Shown here piece by piece: positions 51,441 through 64,000 of a DNA stretch of 64,000 nucleotides (positions within the stretch are counted from its first letter, which is position 1; each line of letters begins with the position of its first letter). The DNA lies in assembly GCF_024713975.1 (NCBI RefSeq), contig NC_091107.1:14869501-14933500 (forward strand). The letters run 5' to 3'. This DNA is from Paralichthys olivaceus (lineage: Eukaryota; Chordata; Actinopteri; Pleuronectiformes; Paralichthyidae). A model generated the notes under the pieces. It saw only the letters and a list, made by a program, of their open reading frames with translations. It ran no database searches and had not been told where the DNA came from. The position numbers were made by a program, and so were the translations under genes.

Positions 51441-52192
51441 AAGAACTTATTCTGAGGTCATGAAAAAACAGTGATTCTTAATTTCAGGTGATTACACACT
51501 CATGTAACAACATTACCCATGCAAACATATTAAAGATAGAACAACCTAATTTAGACTGGACCATTACAGGAGGAGAAGGTGTTATATCAGGTCCCCCATA
51601 CACGTTTTCCCAGACAGTCTGAGGAGCTGGCTGCTCTCCAGTCTAAATACCACCTCTTTAACCTCAGGCTATCGTCGCCCCTGTTATGCCCCTGTATGGC
51701 AGCAAAGTACATTCCACTACAGTGAGGCCAGTGATGTGTTGGTGTTTCCACACTTTCATTTAAACCCTGATGGAATGAAAAAAAAAAAAGGCTCCGGTGT
51801 CAAAAAGGCCAGGCACCACTGTTCTGCAACAAATGATCTGCAGACATTTTAAAAAGACTGAGACATAACAACATCAGATAAGTGATGTTTGTTTTAGTTT
51901 GTTTGGGAATGTTTCAGATGGGACGAGTGGACTTTTTAAATATCATTAATTTAAGCCAGGTTTCTCAGTGGTTTGATGGGCCAGAAGTGAAATGAATTTA
52001 TGAGTTATGAAAACTCAGCTTCAAAGTGCTGGTGTAAAAATTGACCTCACATTTACATAGTTACCTCATTACTCAGCGTAAAAATAGAAACACTTCTTTT
52101 TCACTGAGCCTCTGTTCTGCAGCATTTTTAAATACCTTGATCAAAGTAATGTGGATATTCAAAGAAGGGAGGTTTTTTTTTCAGATCCAGTA

Positions 52193-52193
<1 letters not shown>

Positions 52194-52228
<35 letters not shown>
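52194..52228. repeat. (CTG)11 trinucleotide repeat
   Basis: Eleven perfect CTG units (CAG on the other strand) in intergenic DNA. It is not inside any recognised exon. Confidence 0.96.
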
Positions 52229-52449
52229 AAACACCCAGCACGTACATGTTGATATCATTCACAGCTCTCAGTCACTCACTGATTTATGAATTAATCATTA
52301 ATACACTAAGTTACACTTCACAACAAACAGCAGCTGATACGATTGTAAAGTCAGGGAGTACATTATACTGTCTGAAATAAAGTTTGATCAAGTGATAAAA
52401 TGTTAAAGGCCACACCCTGAAACAATGCAAAACACTCAAGGATATTACT

Positions 52450-52484
52450 CTGAATACATTACATTGAAACTGTAATGTATTCAG
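52450..52484. repeat. Perfect inverted repeat, 14-bp arms, 7-base loop
   Basis: CTGAATACATTACA (52450-52463) and its exact complement (52471-52484). Confidence 0.93.
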
Positions 52485-53858
52485 GTTCACTTAAAATGAC
52501 TGATCAGAGCTACTGTTAATGAAAACCAAAGGATCTGATCGACTTTATTAACAGAGCTGTCTCAACTCTGTGTTACAGTTACGCGCTAATGGATAACAAT
52601 TTTAAAATGAAAACAATTGTCCGATAATAAATTCAGCCACACAAAGCTATTTTAATCTGCTCGGCTTTAGGTAGTTGCACCTTCCTTGCACATTTCATGA
52701 ACTATTGCTGCTGTCGTTTTTGCACGGACCTGCACAGATCGACCCCAGGAGGTCAAGCAACTGATTAAATAAGCGCCATTCTTTTCTAGAATCTTTTTAT
52801 ATAAATTTGGATCTACAATTTTGATATGGCCCCTAATGTCATCTATCCTCATTTAAGACAGCGTCCCTTGCATCTCCCTCTATTACTTTCCTTATCACAG
52901 CCGCCACAATTTATGCACATGAACGGAAAACCCTGCTGAGCAGCATCAAGGCTATGTTTCTCTGACCTGCCCTCACTGTTGTCATGACGACAATAATGAA
53001 TGATGATGAAAATAATAGATTAAAAAACTTAAAAATAAAGGATAAAATGGATGAAGTGCATATTTACTGTATTGTCTTCAACCGGTGTAGTCGTTGCTCA
53101 TGGATATACCATTTTAACCCTCTGTGTCAATCCTTCTTACACACAGTTTCCTGTTACCAGACTGTGAAAAAAAAGGGAAGTCTTTCTGTTTATCCTCCCT
53201 CTGCAATGGTAACTCCTTTTTTAGAAATGCTCTGTGACCTATTTAGTCCTGTTCTGTCTTGACCTCTGCGTTTTGACCCCAGACACCTAATCTCCTGTGT
53301 CTCACTCCATCGGGACGTGTCTGTTCTCTTATTATTATCATGTTTTTCAAATAATCTTTGTCCTTCATCAAACCTGGCCTGCTTCTTTTACTATCGTCTC
53401 CATCTCTGGCCTTTTTTTCAGAGACAGTTCATGTTGTACAGCTCAAAAAAAAATACTTGGCAGTGGATAGAGATACGAATCCCCCACCTTTCTCTCCTTC
53501 CATCCAACCAGAGATAACATGAAAAAAATCCATGCTTTTCCCCACCCATCGACATTCCCTCCCATCAGGTATTTCTCCTCCCACCTCTCTGCACTTTGCC
53601 CCCCCCCTTTTTAACAGACCCTTATCTCCGTGTCAGCTCAGGTTTAAAACAAGCAAACACAGCTCAGTGTGAGACTATAGTTACATGGAAAAACACTGAC
53701 ATGTTTACCATGGGTTGCCATGTACATTAATACCTCTTTTTTTACTGTTTGCTCAATACCAGTTTATCAAGAACCTCGCAGGAGATGTCAACACAGCTCA
53801 CTGTTCTGTGAGTTAATCTAATCAGCACACAAGAGGCGTCTTTACAGTCAAATCGAAC

Positions 53859-53864
53859 TTTATT
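53859..53864 (-). terminator. tagln: Polyadenylation signal, probable tagln 3' end
   Basis: Minus-strand AATAAA about 1.1 kb after the tagln stop, in GAAATAAAGTTCG. The intervening 53865-54960 would be the 3' UTR; no other gene was recognised there. Confidence 0.5.
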
Positions 53865-54960
53865 TCAATATTGTCCAATTTATGTTAAAATCTAAAAAGA
53901 AGGTCCAACGTTTATTAGAAATTAACTGAGAGCATCTAAATGCACAGAGCAGGTGCAACACACACAACTGTATCTTAAGTTTTTCATGAAACCAGGAATT
54001 TACTTTCAAATCTTACTCCGATTTTTCCTAAACAAGTGGATTTCTCTCTTGTAACCTATTAACTCCAAAATTTCTACTTAAAAAATGTAAACCACAGCAA
54101 TCAATACACTTCTTATCTGTTTCAGTTCATTCCAGTTCACAATGAATCAGCAGAGGTGTGATACTTGCTTGAGACAGGTATTTCAATCACACTGACCCAT
54201 GTGCTCAGTTTGCTCTTTATCATTCATCATGTTTAAGTTTAGCATTATAGCTGTCTGGCACTGCACTTGTGGTGCATTCAAGGACACCCTGACGTCCAGT
54301 AATTGATTTTCTAGCAGAGCAACACTGGCAGATTAACAAAGCACAAACAGGAACACTGTGGAAATAAATATGGATTTTGTTGTTTCAAACCGATATCAGA
54401 GAGTCCCTGAATGCACCAACAGAAAGAGTTTGGCTGTGTTAGTTGCAGTAACGTTGCTGATAAAATAAAGACATTTTGCTGGATTGCATCTCTTAAGCAA
54501 GTTGATTTTTATAGTGTCCTGAAATGAACTGAAAGCAGTGTGGATGTGTGGAAGGTAAATCTAAAATCTGATGGTTTGCAGATATTAACTGCATATTTGA
54601 TTCTAAGGTAGTGCCTTAAAGGATGCTAAACAACTGGAATGATCCTTTCAAAAATGTATTATGTACAATGAAAAGCGTAGTCATAAAAATACACGTAAAA
54701 TGCTCTGTCTGATTGTCTAATCACTCAGTACAGTTGACGCTCTCTACAAGTGTGTGTCTCCTCAATGTGGAGTGTGCGTCGTTTATGTGCACATGTTGTC
54801 GTTGGTCCTTGCTTTTGGTCCAGTTTCGTCTTGAAAGCAGTCAGGTCACATTTTTCCTAATGGCCAAGGTAAGAGTCCGAGTCGCTTCATCCCCGCTGAC
54901 TGGCCTTTCGGAGGACAGAGGGTGGAGTGTATCGGAGGAGGGTTACAGCGTCGCTCGGGT

Positions 54961-55983
<1,023 letters not shown>

Positions 55984-56959
55984 TTAATGTCCTTTTAAAC
56001 GTAGATATTTAATAGATATGTAAACAGTCAGTTTAAAACCCTGCCCAGCTCACATCCACTGACCTGGCTGACTTTCAAGTAGGATTTAAGTCGCTCTCTT
56101 CCTGATGCGTGCATGCACTGTGGATGTGCTTCAGTCTGTTTTTTATGAGCTCCTACGACTTTCAATGTTTCAGAATGAACGTTGCAAAGTTTTGGGGCCC
56201 TTGCTTCATCCAGGGGCTTTTTTATTCTTCATGCAATCACGATTATTCAGTTTCTGGTGGAGAGGGAGTCATCTCATCTCATTTCTCACCAGGAAGTAAA
56301 AAAAAATATATTTCCCCAAATGTCAAACCACAACCTCAAGCTCTGCAGAGGTGCATGTGTGTGTCAACCTCTCTATAATACAGGAGGGCACATTTAATCA
56401 GGTTTTTTTTTAATTGTGCTGGTGTGATGTGTACTTTTTCTCAGTCAGTCAGAGTGAAAGTTTCTATTTACATTGCTCAGACCATGCCAGTGTCATTATT
56501 CTATATTCTCTGCACATGGAAATTGGAAATGCTAAGTGTCTTGAGGAATTATGACCCCACTGCTGTCTGTAAGTCATTATGGTCGGCCTATCTGACTTAT
56601 TAATGCACTAAGAGCTTCCTGTTAGCTTCAACAGAGCAGCCCTGCTTCCTGCATCCTGTTTGCTTGCTCAGCTGTCACTTCCTTCCTCCCTCCCTAACAA
56701 AGGTAGTATATGTGTATACAGGGGTCAAAACAAACTTCTGATCTCACTATAGAAACAGCAAAAAAAACAAAACTCATCGAGCCTGTTAAATTGTGACAGA
56801 GAGCATTAGACGGAACGTGTTAACCACCATGATGCAGTTGCTGCTTTGACAGATTGGAATGAGTTACACAGGCAGTTACACATTTCAGTGACATTTGTTT
56901 TGCCTTCATATAGATAGATAGCTAGTAAAGGAGTGAGAGGAAATAGGGTGTGACAAAGG

Positions 56960-57075
56960 GAGAATGACATGCAGTAAATGGTCCGGCCAGCTGGGGGTCA
57001 AACTTGTGACCTGCTGCTTAAGGCATATGCACCCATGTGGAATATACACTCAATCTATTCAGCTATCGGCCACCA
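56960..57075 (-). mobile_element. tRNA-like SINE relic
   Basis: On the minus strand a TAGCTGAATAGATTGAG block resembles an A box (TAGCTCAGTTGGTAGAG) and GGTCACAAGTTTGACCCC resembles a B box, about 50 bases apart. The neighbouring plus-strand words GACATGCAGTAAA and CCAGCTGGGGGTCAAAC match a repeat widespread in fish. Too diverged to be a working tRNA. Confidence 0.5.
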
Positions 57076-58008
57076 GTGCCATCTCTGAATGTCTGGCAAA
57101 GTAGATAACATATGAAGATGCTTATAGCAGATGGAAAAATCCCCCCCCCCCTTCTTACTTTTCTTCATTTCCTGCCAAAGTATATGTGCATAAATGAGAG
57201 TTCCTTTTTTTTGCAATGTAAAACAGCTGAACAAATCATGTAGGATTACATGCATCTGTTAAAAATACAGGCCAACTAAAAGATTTAATATAAAGCATAT
57301 AGTGCATTTGTTCCCTATGGCAAGAAAGGTGCACATATCACATCCCTTGCAAAACAGAGGCTTATCAGTGTTACACAATCTGTGTTGATAGTTTGACAAA
57401 TCATCACTGTGTCCAACAGCTCCGCACTGGAGCCCTGGCTGCCATAGATCACACTCTGTTCATTGTCTGAGGCTGTGCAGGAGAAGCCTCTTCCTGTCCA
57501 TTAAGTTGTGCCAGAGCCAGTTTGTGACTGCAAGCCACTGATTGGATGTCACAAGATTAGCTCATGCTGCTGTCACTCTGCCAATCGCAGGACTGATTTT
57601 ACTGTGAAGTTTGTAATAAAGACTGCAAACACGTGGAAAAGGTTAAACTGTTCAAACAGAGTGCATGTCCAAGTGTTTGACTGAGTAAACTTTGCGCTTT
57701 AGAAATCAGTTGGCAGCGGCCGAGCAGTTACTCTTAACATCTTGTAATCATAGAGCCACAGCTTCACGCCTCTGCATTAAAACCAGGATGTTGATAGTGG
57801 ATGATTGTGCTGCTGAGGTTACTGACTTGATTTCAATATGGAAAATAATTATCCTGAATTTCATGCTGTGGTAGTTGTACAATTACAACCCCACCTCACC
57901 TTAAATCACCTGTGTGACCCCTGTAATGTGGTGGTACAACCACTGTAACCTGCTGATAACCAAATGTAACATAAAGGACGTGAATTTACACTTCTGTGTC
58001 TCATAGAT

Positions 58009-58393
58009 CAGGGGTGGATCCAGGGGCTGGGCCAGGGGGGCACTGGCCCCAGCTGAAATCTGATTGGCCCCTTAAGTGCCCCTCTCCTCTAAGTAGTTTT
58101 TCTTTGTCTTTTTAAACAAACTAGTCACTTACAACACTAACAATAAATATGTACATTTTGTTAAGAGTCAACATTTTCTGAAGTTTTTTGAAAGTACACA
58201 ATGTGCTTGACAGAGGAAAAATATTCAGAATATATTCCAATTTCTGTGTGGCTTTGCTCAAGGATATAGAGTTAACAGTAAACAAGCAATGACTTAAATG
58301 TGCATCTTCAAGAGTTGTTCATGTTAGACATATACTCGGCCCCTCTGTGTAAATTGTGGCCCCTGTTTCAGAAAAATCCTAGATCCGCCCCTG
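58009..58393. mobile_element. hAT-type MITE in tagln intron 1 region
   Basis: A 385-bp element starts CAGGGGTGGATCCAGG and ends with CCTAGATCCGCCCCTG, which are inverted copies differing at two positions. Flanks TCATAGAT and TCCAAGTT match at five of eight bases, compatible with an old 8-bp duplication. The interior is non-coding. Confidence 0.7.
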
Positions 58394-59653
58394 TCCAAGT
58401 TAACTATGAATGATGTCATTGTTAAAATCAGCTGCAGGACAGATTACACACTTATTACACAATTAATAATTTCCTTCAATTCATGATAATTCTTCAGATA
58501 ATAGTAAATAAAGAAAAAAGGATTATACAACTGCTTTATCACTGAAATACCATTTTGAACCTTCTGTAGTCCAGGAGTCTGAGTGCATGTGATCTTTTCC
58601 ATTAATCTTCTGTTCTCCTTGATGCTGGCACTTTTTAATACTTGGCTGCTTTATAGATAAACCACTTCCCTCTGTGTTAGCACTCTAATCAGCTCCCATG
58701 TGCCATTAGAGGGTTAATGTGTCTCACCCAGATGCAACTCCAGCTGTTACTGTTTTATTTATCATTCTCATCGCTGGAACCAATTTCTTCTGTATCTTTC
58801 TTGCTGTTGCAACATGGCTGCACAAAACTACGTCATTAGGAGCTGCTTTTGTATTTTTTTTTTTTTTTACAATTATTCAGCATCTCCACTCACTGAAATC
58901 CAATATGTGCCCATTTAGTTCAACAGGTTTGTTCTGAAACATTTGTGATACAAAGGATAAAGCAGTTATTGAACAGAGTAAAAGATCATGTTCCCCTTTG
59001 TCCTGCACAATCTCAACTGCTGCTGTAAATTCAATACTCTCTAGTTTACTTTGTTCCTGAAGATAAGAAGAACAGCACCTCCAGCCTCAGTTTCTGAGTT
59101 AACTCACAGTCCAACACACCCGCCTACACATAAAGTTCTACTTTGCTTCATAAATGTGACAACACATATGAAACGCACATGTTCTCCTGCTGTATCCTGA
59201 GCTGTCTGGAGCTGATGTTCAGACTATGTATTAAAAGTAGACAATGACATGTTATTACACTGCCCTGGCTCCAAGTTTAGGGGTTTCTGATGTGAAATGT
59301 GTCAGGAGCTGAACCTGCGCACGTTCCCTGAAACTGCGAGGCCTCACATTTTGCACATGGGCTCCTCTGAAGAGAACTGAGAGTAAGATAAGGAGGGTTT
59401 CACAACGCAAGACTTTACAGACTATATAGTGGGTAATTCAGAGGGCGTCTGAACTACATAGGAATAAGTAAACTTTAACTGGGCGTTCAGCCTCAGGCTC
59501 TGTATAATCAAACATTAGTTAATGAAAGTAGACAGCGAGGGTGGGGTGTGATACATCATACTTCTTTTTTCATGCAAGAGTGAACCACAAAGCACTGAAA
59601 TTTTTTTAACTGTTGGTAGTTCCTCAGTGAGTGAGGCCATGAGTATTACTTAC

Positions 59654-59755
59654 TTTGTGTAGTAGCTTTCAGGTGAGTACAGGTAAGTCTGAGCTGGTGT
59701 AGCAGTGCTTCTCCGCTCCTCTTCTTTCTAACGTGTACTGTACAGTAGTGCTAGC
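59654..59755 (-). other. tagln: Predicted non-coding first exon of tagln
   Basis: TAGLN genes have an untranslated exon 1. On the minus strand a GTAAGTA donor lies at 59653-59652 (ACACAAA before it), with a TATA-like CATATATTTC about 30 bases before the proposed start (plus coordinates about 59781-59791). This would give a first intron of 3.7 kb. Another candidate donor (CAG/GTCAGT) near 56065 cannot be excluded. Confidence 0.35.
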
Positions 59756-59930
59756 GTGAATGCAGCAAACACCCTTGACTGAAATATATGACTTCACCGC
59801 ATTCAACAGAAAGAGGGAGCAAGAGAGAGCGAGAGAGATACGCCTTCAGGTCCTCTAATTTCACTCTATGACCCGCCCATTTGCTCTTTCTCTTTTTCCC
59901 CACTCAAATTGTAATTCCTTATTTAGGAGA
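59756..59930 (-). promoter_or_regulatory. tagln: Putative tagln promoter with CArG-like site
   Basis: Upstream of the proposed exon 1 lies the TATA-like element and, about 130 bases further, a CC(A/T)7GG word at 59917-59927. Mammalian TAGLN is driven by SRF through CC(A/T)6GG boxes; this word has one extra A/T base, so it is a non-consensus CArG-like site. Function is inferred. Confidence 0.3.
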
Positions 59931-62910
59931 AGGAAGGAAAGGAAAAAGAGAGCATGTGACTGAGAGAGTTTGGTGTGGTCACTGAAAGGAATTCTCCAGA
60001 TTCTCCCTCTATAGCGCCGCAGTACAAGAGGGGATTAGGAAGAGAGGAGGGAGGGATGATACAAATCCTCCAGAACAGTGAAGTGTGTGGGAGTTAGAAT
60101 AATTAAAGAGCAGTACATGCAGGAGATTATTTATTGCCTTAATTCAAATGGGTGATGTTTGAGGCCTTGAAAAAGAATTTGTCTGAAACTGAACTCTGTG
60201 GAATGTCAACCCCTCCTCTTTGCTGGGCTTCATGGCAAAACACAATAAAGAGGAAGGAGGAGAACAGGACGTGACACATCACATGTTTTTTTACCCAATG
60301 GCACATAATCGGAATGCATGAGAGATAGAAGTGGCTCATGTCCTTGTGCATGGTGTCATTAGGGAAGACACAGCTGTACATCCAGACAGTTTTCATGAGA
60401 ACCGGCAGAGACACTCACTCCAAAGCATTCCAACCCAGTCGACAGGAGCAAGTCGGGACGAAACATTGACATCAGGCGTGATAACACTGTGAGGACTTTG
60501 GTAATGTATGAAGTCATCGACCGAGCCCGTCAGTCATGACAATATAGGTGGTGAGGCATGCTGGGATAGGTTTGCGTCAGCCATGATTTGTGTCACTGCA
60601 ACACCCACTTGTGAATGTGTCACCAGGGTAACGTCTGAATTAATGATCAAAACCTGAGTATTCTTTGGACTGGGGAGCATTTCCTCTTTCCTGCTCACAA
60701 ATCCTGTTTGTACATGAACGTTCAGTTAAGCTGCTAATGTCACTTTCACTGTCACTATTTCTTCAATGTACGAGTCTCATCGACTTTTGATTATGTAGAT
60801 AATAACTGAATGAATAAATAAAATATGTTAAAAGTCCCACTCAATCTTAAAAACAACAAACTACCCTTAAACATCAGATCTGCAGAATCAGTGCCTCCGT
60901 GTAAAAAGCAGTTAACAAACTCACATAAATAGTGTAACATTTTATTGATTTAAGTTTTCATAATTTTTACATTTTTATTTAGTTGTTTTATTGTTGTTCT
61001 ATGGGTTTTTCTACGATTTTCTCACTTTGTACTTTTTTTAATTTTTATCTTGTGAATCACCTTGTAAGTCTGGTTATATATGGATATATAGATATACTAG
61101 TAAAATTTAAAGCTTCATTAAATTGCTGCTAACACATTAATGCACATGCTCATAAAGACAGTCATTCTTAATGAATATTACATGATAAATATTTCTGCCA
61201 GTGATATGTAGTTCAGATTTTGAATCCAAGACTTGGAATTGTCATTTATATTTTATGTTCTTTGGTGTTAACACTATAATTTAAGTAAAGGCTCTGCACT
61301 GGCAATGACCCTGAATACACAGTGGACTGGTTGACATGGTGGGTGAGGAGTTAGAGGGGTGTGACTTGGAGGAACGTTCAATCTCGAGCAGATGACGAAC
61401 GACTGTGCGTGTACGTGAGAATATGGGAAACAGTTTCCAGCAAACCTGTAAATGGTGAAGATACACACAATTGAAAAATTCCACATGTGGGTGAGCTGTG
61501 AGCGAGGGGGGTGGGCACTGAACATTTCTTTTCAGTCTGTGGTGCCAGCTTGCTTTATCACATGTCTAGAAATCTAGGCTTTTCATGCTATCTCTAACAT
61601 TAGTCTTTCTTTCTTGTGTTTAATCTTAGCATCTCACAAAACGCTGTGTTTGCAGGAAAGTGGGAAATTCAGTGTTGGCAGTGTTTTCATGGCAGATTAA
61701 TCCCCCTGTGAGTTTGTACAGGCTGTTTCTGCACCACAGCAACATCTGGTGGCTCAGGGGGAGCAGCCTCTCATTGCTTCTTCCTTTCTGATGTAGTATT
61801 AACTCCACTGACTTGGTGCAAACAGCTAAAAGCAGCATTATATTCCACACTTAGCAAGAAATGTGTAACACATTATTTTGTTTCATGGGGAGATGTGTTG
61901 TCCTCGTCATGAGCACAGATTTAACTGGTTTAATTTTATTTTCATGTAGATGGACTCGCTGCTGGGTGCTCATGACCCTGCTGGCAGCTGCTAATTGGAA
62001 AAAGAGCTGCTCAGTGGACACAAAACTGTTTTGTCATCATCAGCATTTAGCATCTGAAGCAGTTCCACAGAAAAGAAACCTAATAGATGGAGAAGAAGAA
62101 CTGAGCACCAAGGGAGGATGTTTGTTGTTTTCAACCTCAGATTGAATAATTCAACGCTAAACCTATTTTGGGTCAAAAAACAAACAAAAAAACAAAAAAG
62201 GTCCTGATGTTCTACAAAATCTGTCTTCACGCATGGTTTCTGACTCTGAGAATTATAAATAATTCAAGTAAAGTGGTCAGAAAATAAACAGATAAATAAA
62301 TAGAGTTGAGCTCTATGAGGAGGGTCCGTCGGTGAAGCACTTTGGTTCAGACTGAAATAGCTCACCATTAAGATGTGCTAATCAGAAAATGCTATCACGC
62401 TAACAAGCCAAAACAATGAACATGGATAACGTTATGCTTGACTGTATGTTAGCCTTTAGTTCATGTGCCTGCAGATCCGCTGCTGTGAAGACAGATTTAA
62501 AGATTGGACACTTCTAGTTGATACCGTTTTAGAAAATCAGAAGGATAAATCATGGACAATTGTGATTTGTGCAGCAACATACTTTAAATTCTTTTATTTT
62601 TATTCTTTATTAATCAACTGAAAAAAATTAATCGAACAACAGTGTGACTTCAATACTTCCAGACACGAAAGATGAAAGGATAAAACTGTGAAGTCTGAAA
62701 AGCTACAACATCAGAAAATCCAGAGCAATCTAAATCACACAATATAAGTCAGTCACTGCTGTGATCTTAATTTCAGTTTGAAAACTAAAACCCTGGGACA
62801 CAATTTCCTCATAGTTTTTATTTTTAAACTCAATTTTAGCCGATTTAAGATAGAAATGTACTCACAGTTGTTTAAGTTTAACCTCGGCAACATCTAATCA
62901 TTAACACTTC

Positions 62911-62932
62911 ATGTTACATGTACATGTAACAT
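62911..62932. repeat. 22-bp perfect palindrome
   Basis: ATGTTACATGT followed directly by its reverse complement. Confidence 0.95.
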
Positions 62933-63374
62933 CATGTTAATAGTGTGTGTGTTTTCTAAACGTGCATGTTTTAATTTGTAGTTGAATCTCTGCGTGTGTT
63001 TATCAACACAATAAAAGTAATTAAGTAAAATTTTTTGGAAGCAATCCAAGGATGCTGCTTAATCCTTTACCCATTGAAAATATGTTGACTTCAATTATTA
63101 TGTTCAGCAGAGGACTGAGCTCCTGATTATATTTCTTTAATGGCGTCTGTGGCCAAATAGCAGCTTAAAACTGAATGCTAATGAGATTGAGTAGGAGGTT
63201 CGCAAAACTATGTCCCTGCAGAGTAGTCAATTGAAAGTATATTATTATTATTATTAATATTACCAAAGTTTCCTTTTACCTGTTTTGAGAACATTGCATA
63301 TATAAAATGTCATCCTGCACTTATTGAGGTTCACTGAAAAAGAAAATTGTTGGACCAATCTAACAAAAATATTA

Positions 63375-63449
63375 AATTGGTAACACGCAAATTAATTAAG
63401 TTTGTTCAACTCAAGTTATGCTAATCAGTTAATATTTGTGTTACCAATT
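63375..63449. repeat. Imperfect inverted repeat, about 17-bp arms
   Basis: AATTGGTAACACGCAAA on the left pairs with TTTGTGTTACCAATT on the right (one extra unpaired position). It may be the remains of a small palindromic element. Confidence 0.7.
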
Positions 63450-64000
63450 GAAATACTTTTTTCAGTTGGTAATACATTTTACAGCAAATGGAAAAACCTA
63501 CTATAAGGACAAATGATAAAGAAAACTGTCTGGATCTCACAGCTACCTGCACAATGTTTTATTAATAAACGTACAACACTTTGATCACCTCCTTATCTAG
63601 ACATGTCATGCACACATCCACAGATCAGCAGCCGTGAGCTGTGGGAGGTGTGATGATGAGATATGGGAATGAATAAAGAAGTCTGGATTAAACTGTGGGT
63701 GATCCGGCAGTCCTCTGACCCTTTAGGACAAAATACCAGTGTGACACCGCAGGAAACATCTATTTACACTCCTCATTTATTCACAACAGATTTTCCACTT
63801 ACCCTCTGTGGATTCAATCTTTACCAGGTGGCAACTATATATATTTACACTGGTGTTCTCATATAAGACAAATACAACCAGCTCAATCCAGCTGTTTGAG
63901 TGTTGAGATGAATAACACCTGTACAGTATCTGGAGAAGAAACAATTTAGATAAACTTGATAATCTGATAATCACCATCATGCAGGGTTCGTTGTCGCTAA

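Larger units (their letters stand above)
46861..53840. other. Intergenic DNA between pafah1b2 and tagln
   Basis: No coding exon was recognised in 7 kb, including none resembling SIDT2, which lies between these genes in human. It contains diverged interspersed repeats (48485-48960, 51160-51440), a (CTG)11 tract (52194-52228) and a 14-bp-arm hairpin (52450-52484). A 68-codon plus-strand ORF at 50410-50616 has no recognisable family. Confidence 0.6.
59931..64000. other. Intergenic DNA right of tagln
   Basis: No coding exon recognised; ORFs are short and unlike known families. It contains a 22-bp perfect palindrome (62911-62932) and an inverted repeat (63375-63449). A perfect CArG box (CCTATTTTGG) lies at 62162-62171, too far from tagln to assign. 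Confidence 0.55.

Noticed and set aside
52667..52852. 61-codon minus-strand ORF (MRIDDIRGHIKIVDPNLYKK...)
   Set aside because: No recognised domain, no supporting splice sites; could be a relic but evidence is too thin.
62162..62171. Perfect CArG box CCTATTTTGG
   Set aside because: It is over 2 kb from the proposed tagln start and 6 kb from the coding start; single 10-bp matches occur by chance in AT-rich DNA.

Overview
The window looks like nuclear DNA of a ray-finned fish, probably a percomorph-type teleost. Genes are split by GT-AG introns, non-coding DNA is AT-rich with long CA/GA microsatellites, there are small diverged interspersed repeats of kinds common in fish, and the encoded proteins match vertebrate families. 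There are no bacterial-style genes, CRISPR arrays or operons. Gene names rest on my recognition of the translated exons; no database search was run.

Layout, left to right. (1) 1-15.6 kb, minus strand: the 5' end of dscaml1 (exons 1-3, large introns, the rest beyond the left edge), with a GC-richer promoter at about 15.6-16.3 kb. (2) 16.3-22.3 kb: no gene recognised. (3) 22.3-27.5 kb, minus: complete scn4b, a sodium-channel beta-4 subunit (five coding exons, 231 residues). (4) 29.8-30.8 kb, minus: two exon-like segments whose phases fit, a possible unrecognised small gene. (5) 31.3-39.4 kb, minus: mpzl2, an Ig-domain adhesion protein, with a likely extra last exon encoding an Asp/Glu tail. (6) 41.5-46.85 kb, plus: complete pafah1b2 (229 residues) with a CpG-rich promoter and a long 3' UTR. 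(7) 46.9-53.8 kb: no gene recognised; repeats. (8) 53.85-59.75 kb, minus: complete tagln (transgelin, 202 residues), with a predicted non-coding first exon near 59.7 kb. (9) 59.8-64 kb: no gene recognised.

The set dscaml1, scn4b, mpzl2, pafah1b2, tagln corresponds to human 11q23.3, but compacted: genes lying between these in human, notably SIDT2 between PAFAH1B2 and TAGLN, were not seen. The genes do not form one pathway. Three encode Ig-fold membrane proteins (neuronal adhesion, channel accessory, epithelial adhesion); the other two encode a cytosolic esterase subunit and a smooth-muscle actin-binding protein.

The most useful points for follow-up are the mpzl2 acidic tail and its two possible C-termini, the candidate small gene at 30 kb, the weakly basic channel-blocking segment of scn4b, an in-frame N-terminal extension and overlapping uORF at dscaml1, and several perfect inverted repeats. 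I did not find a clearly new biological system.
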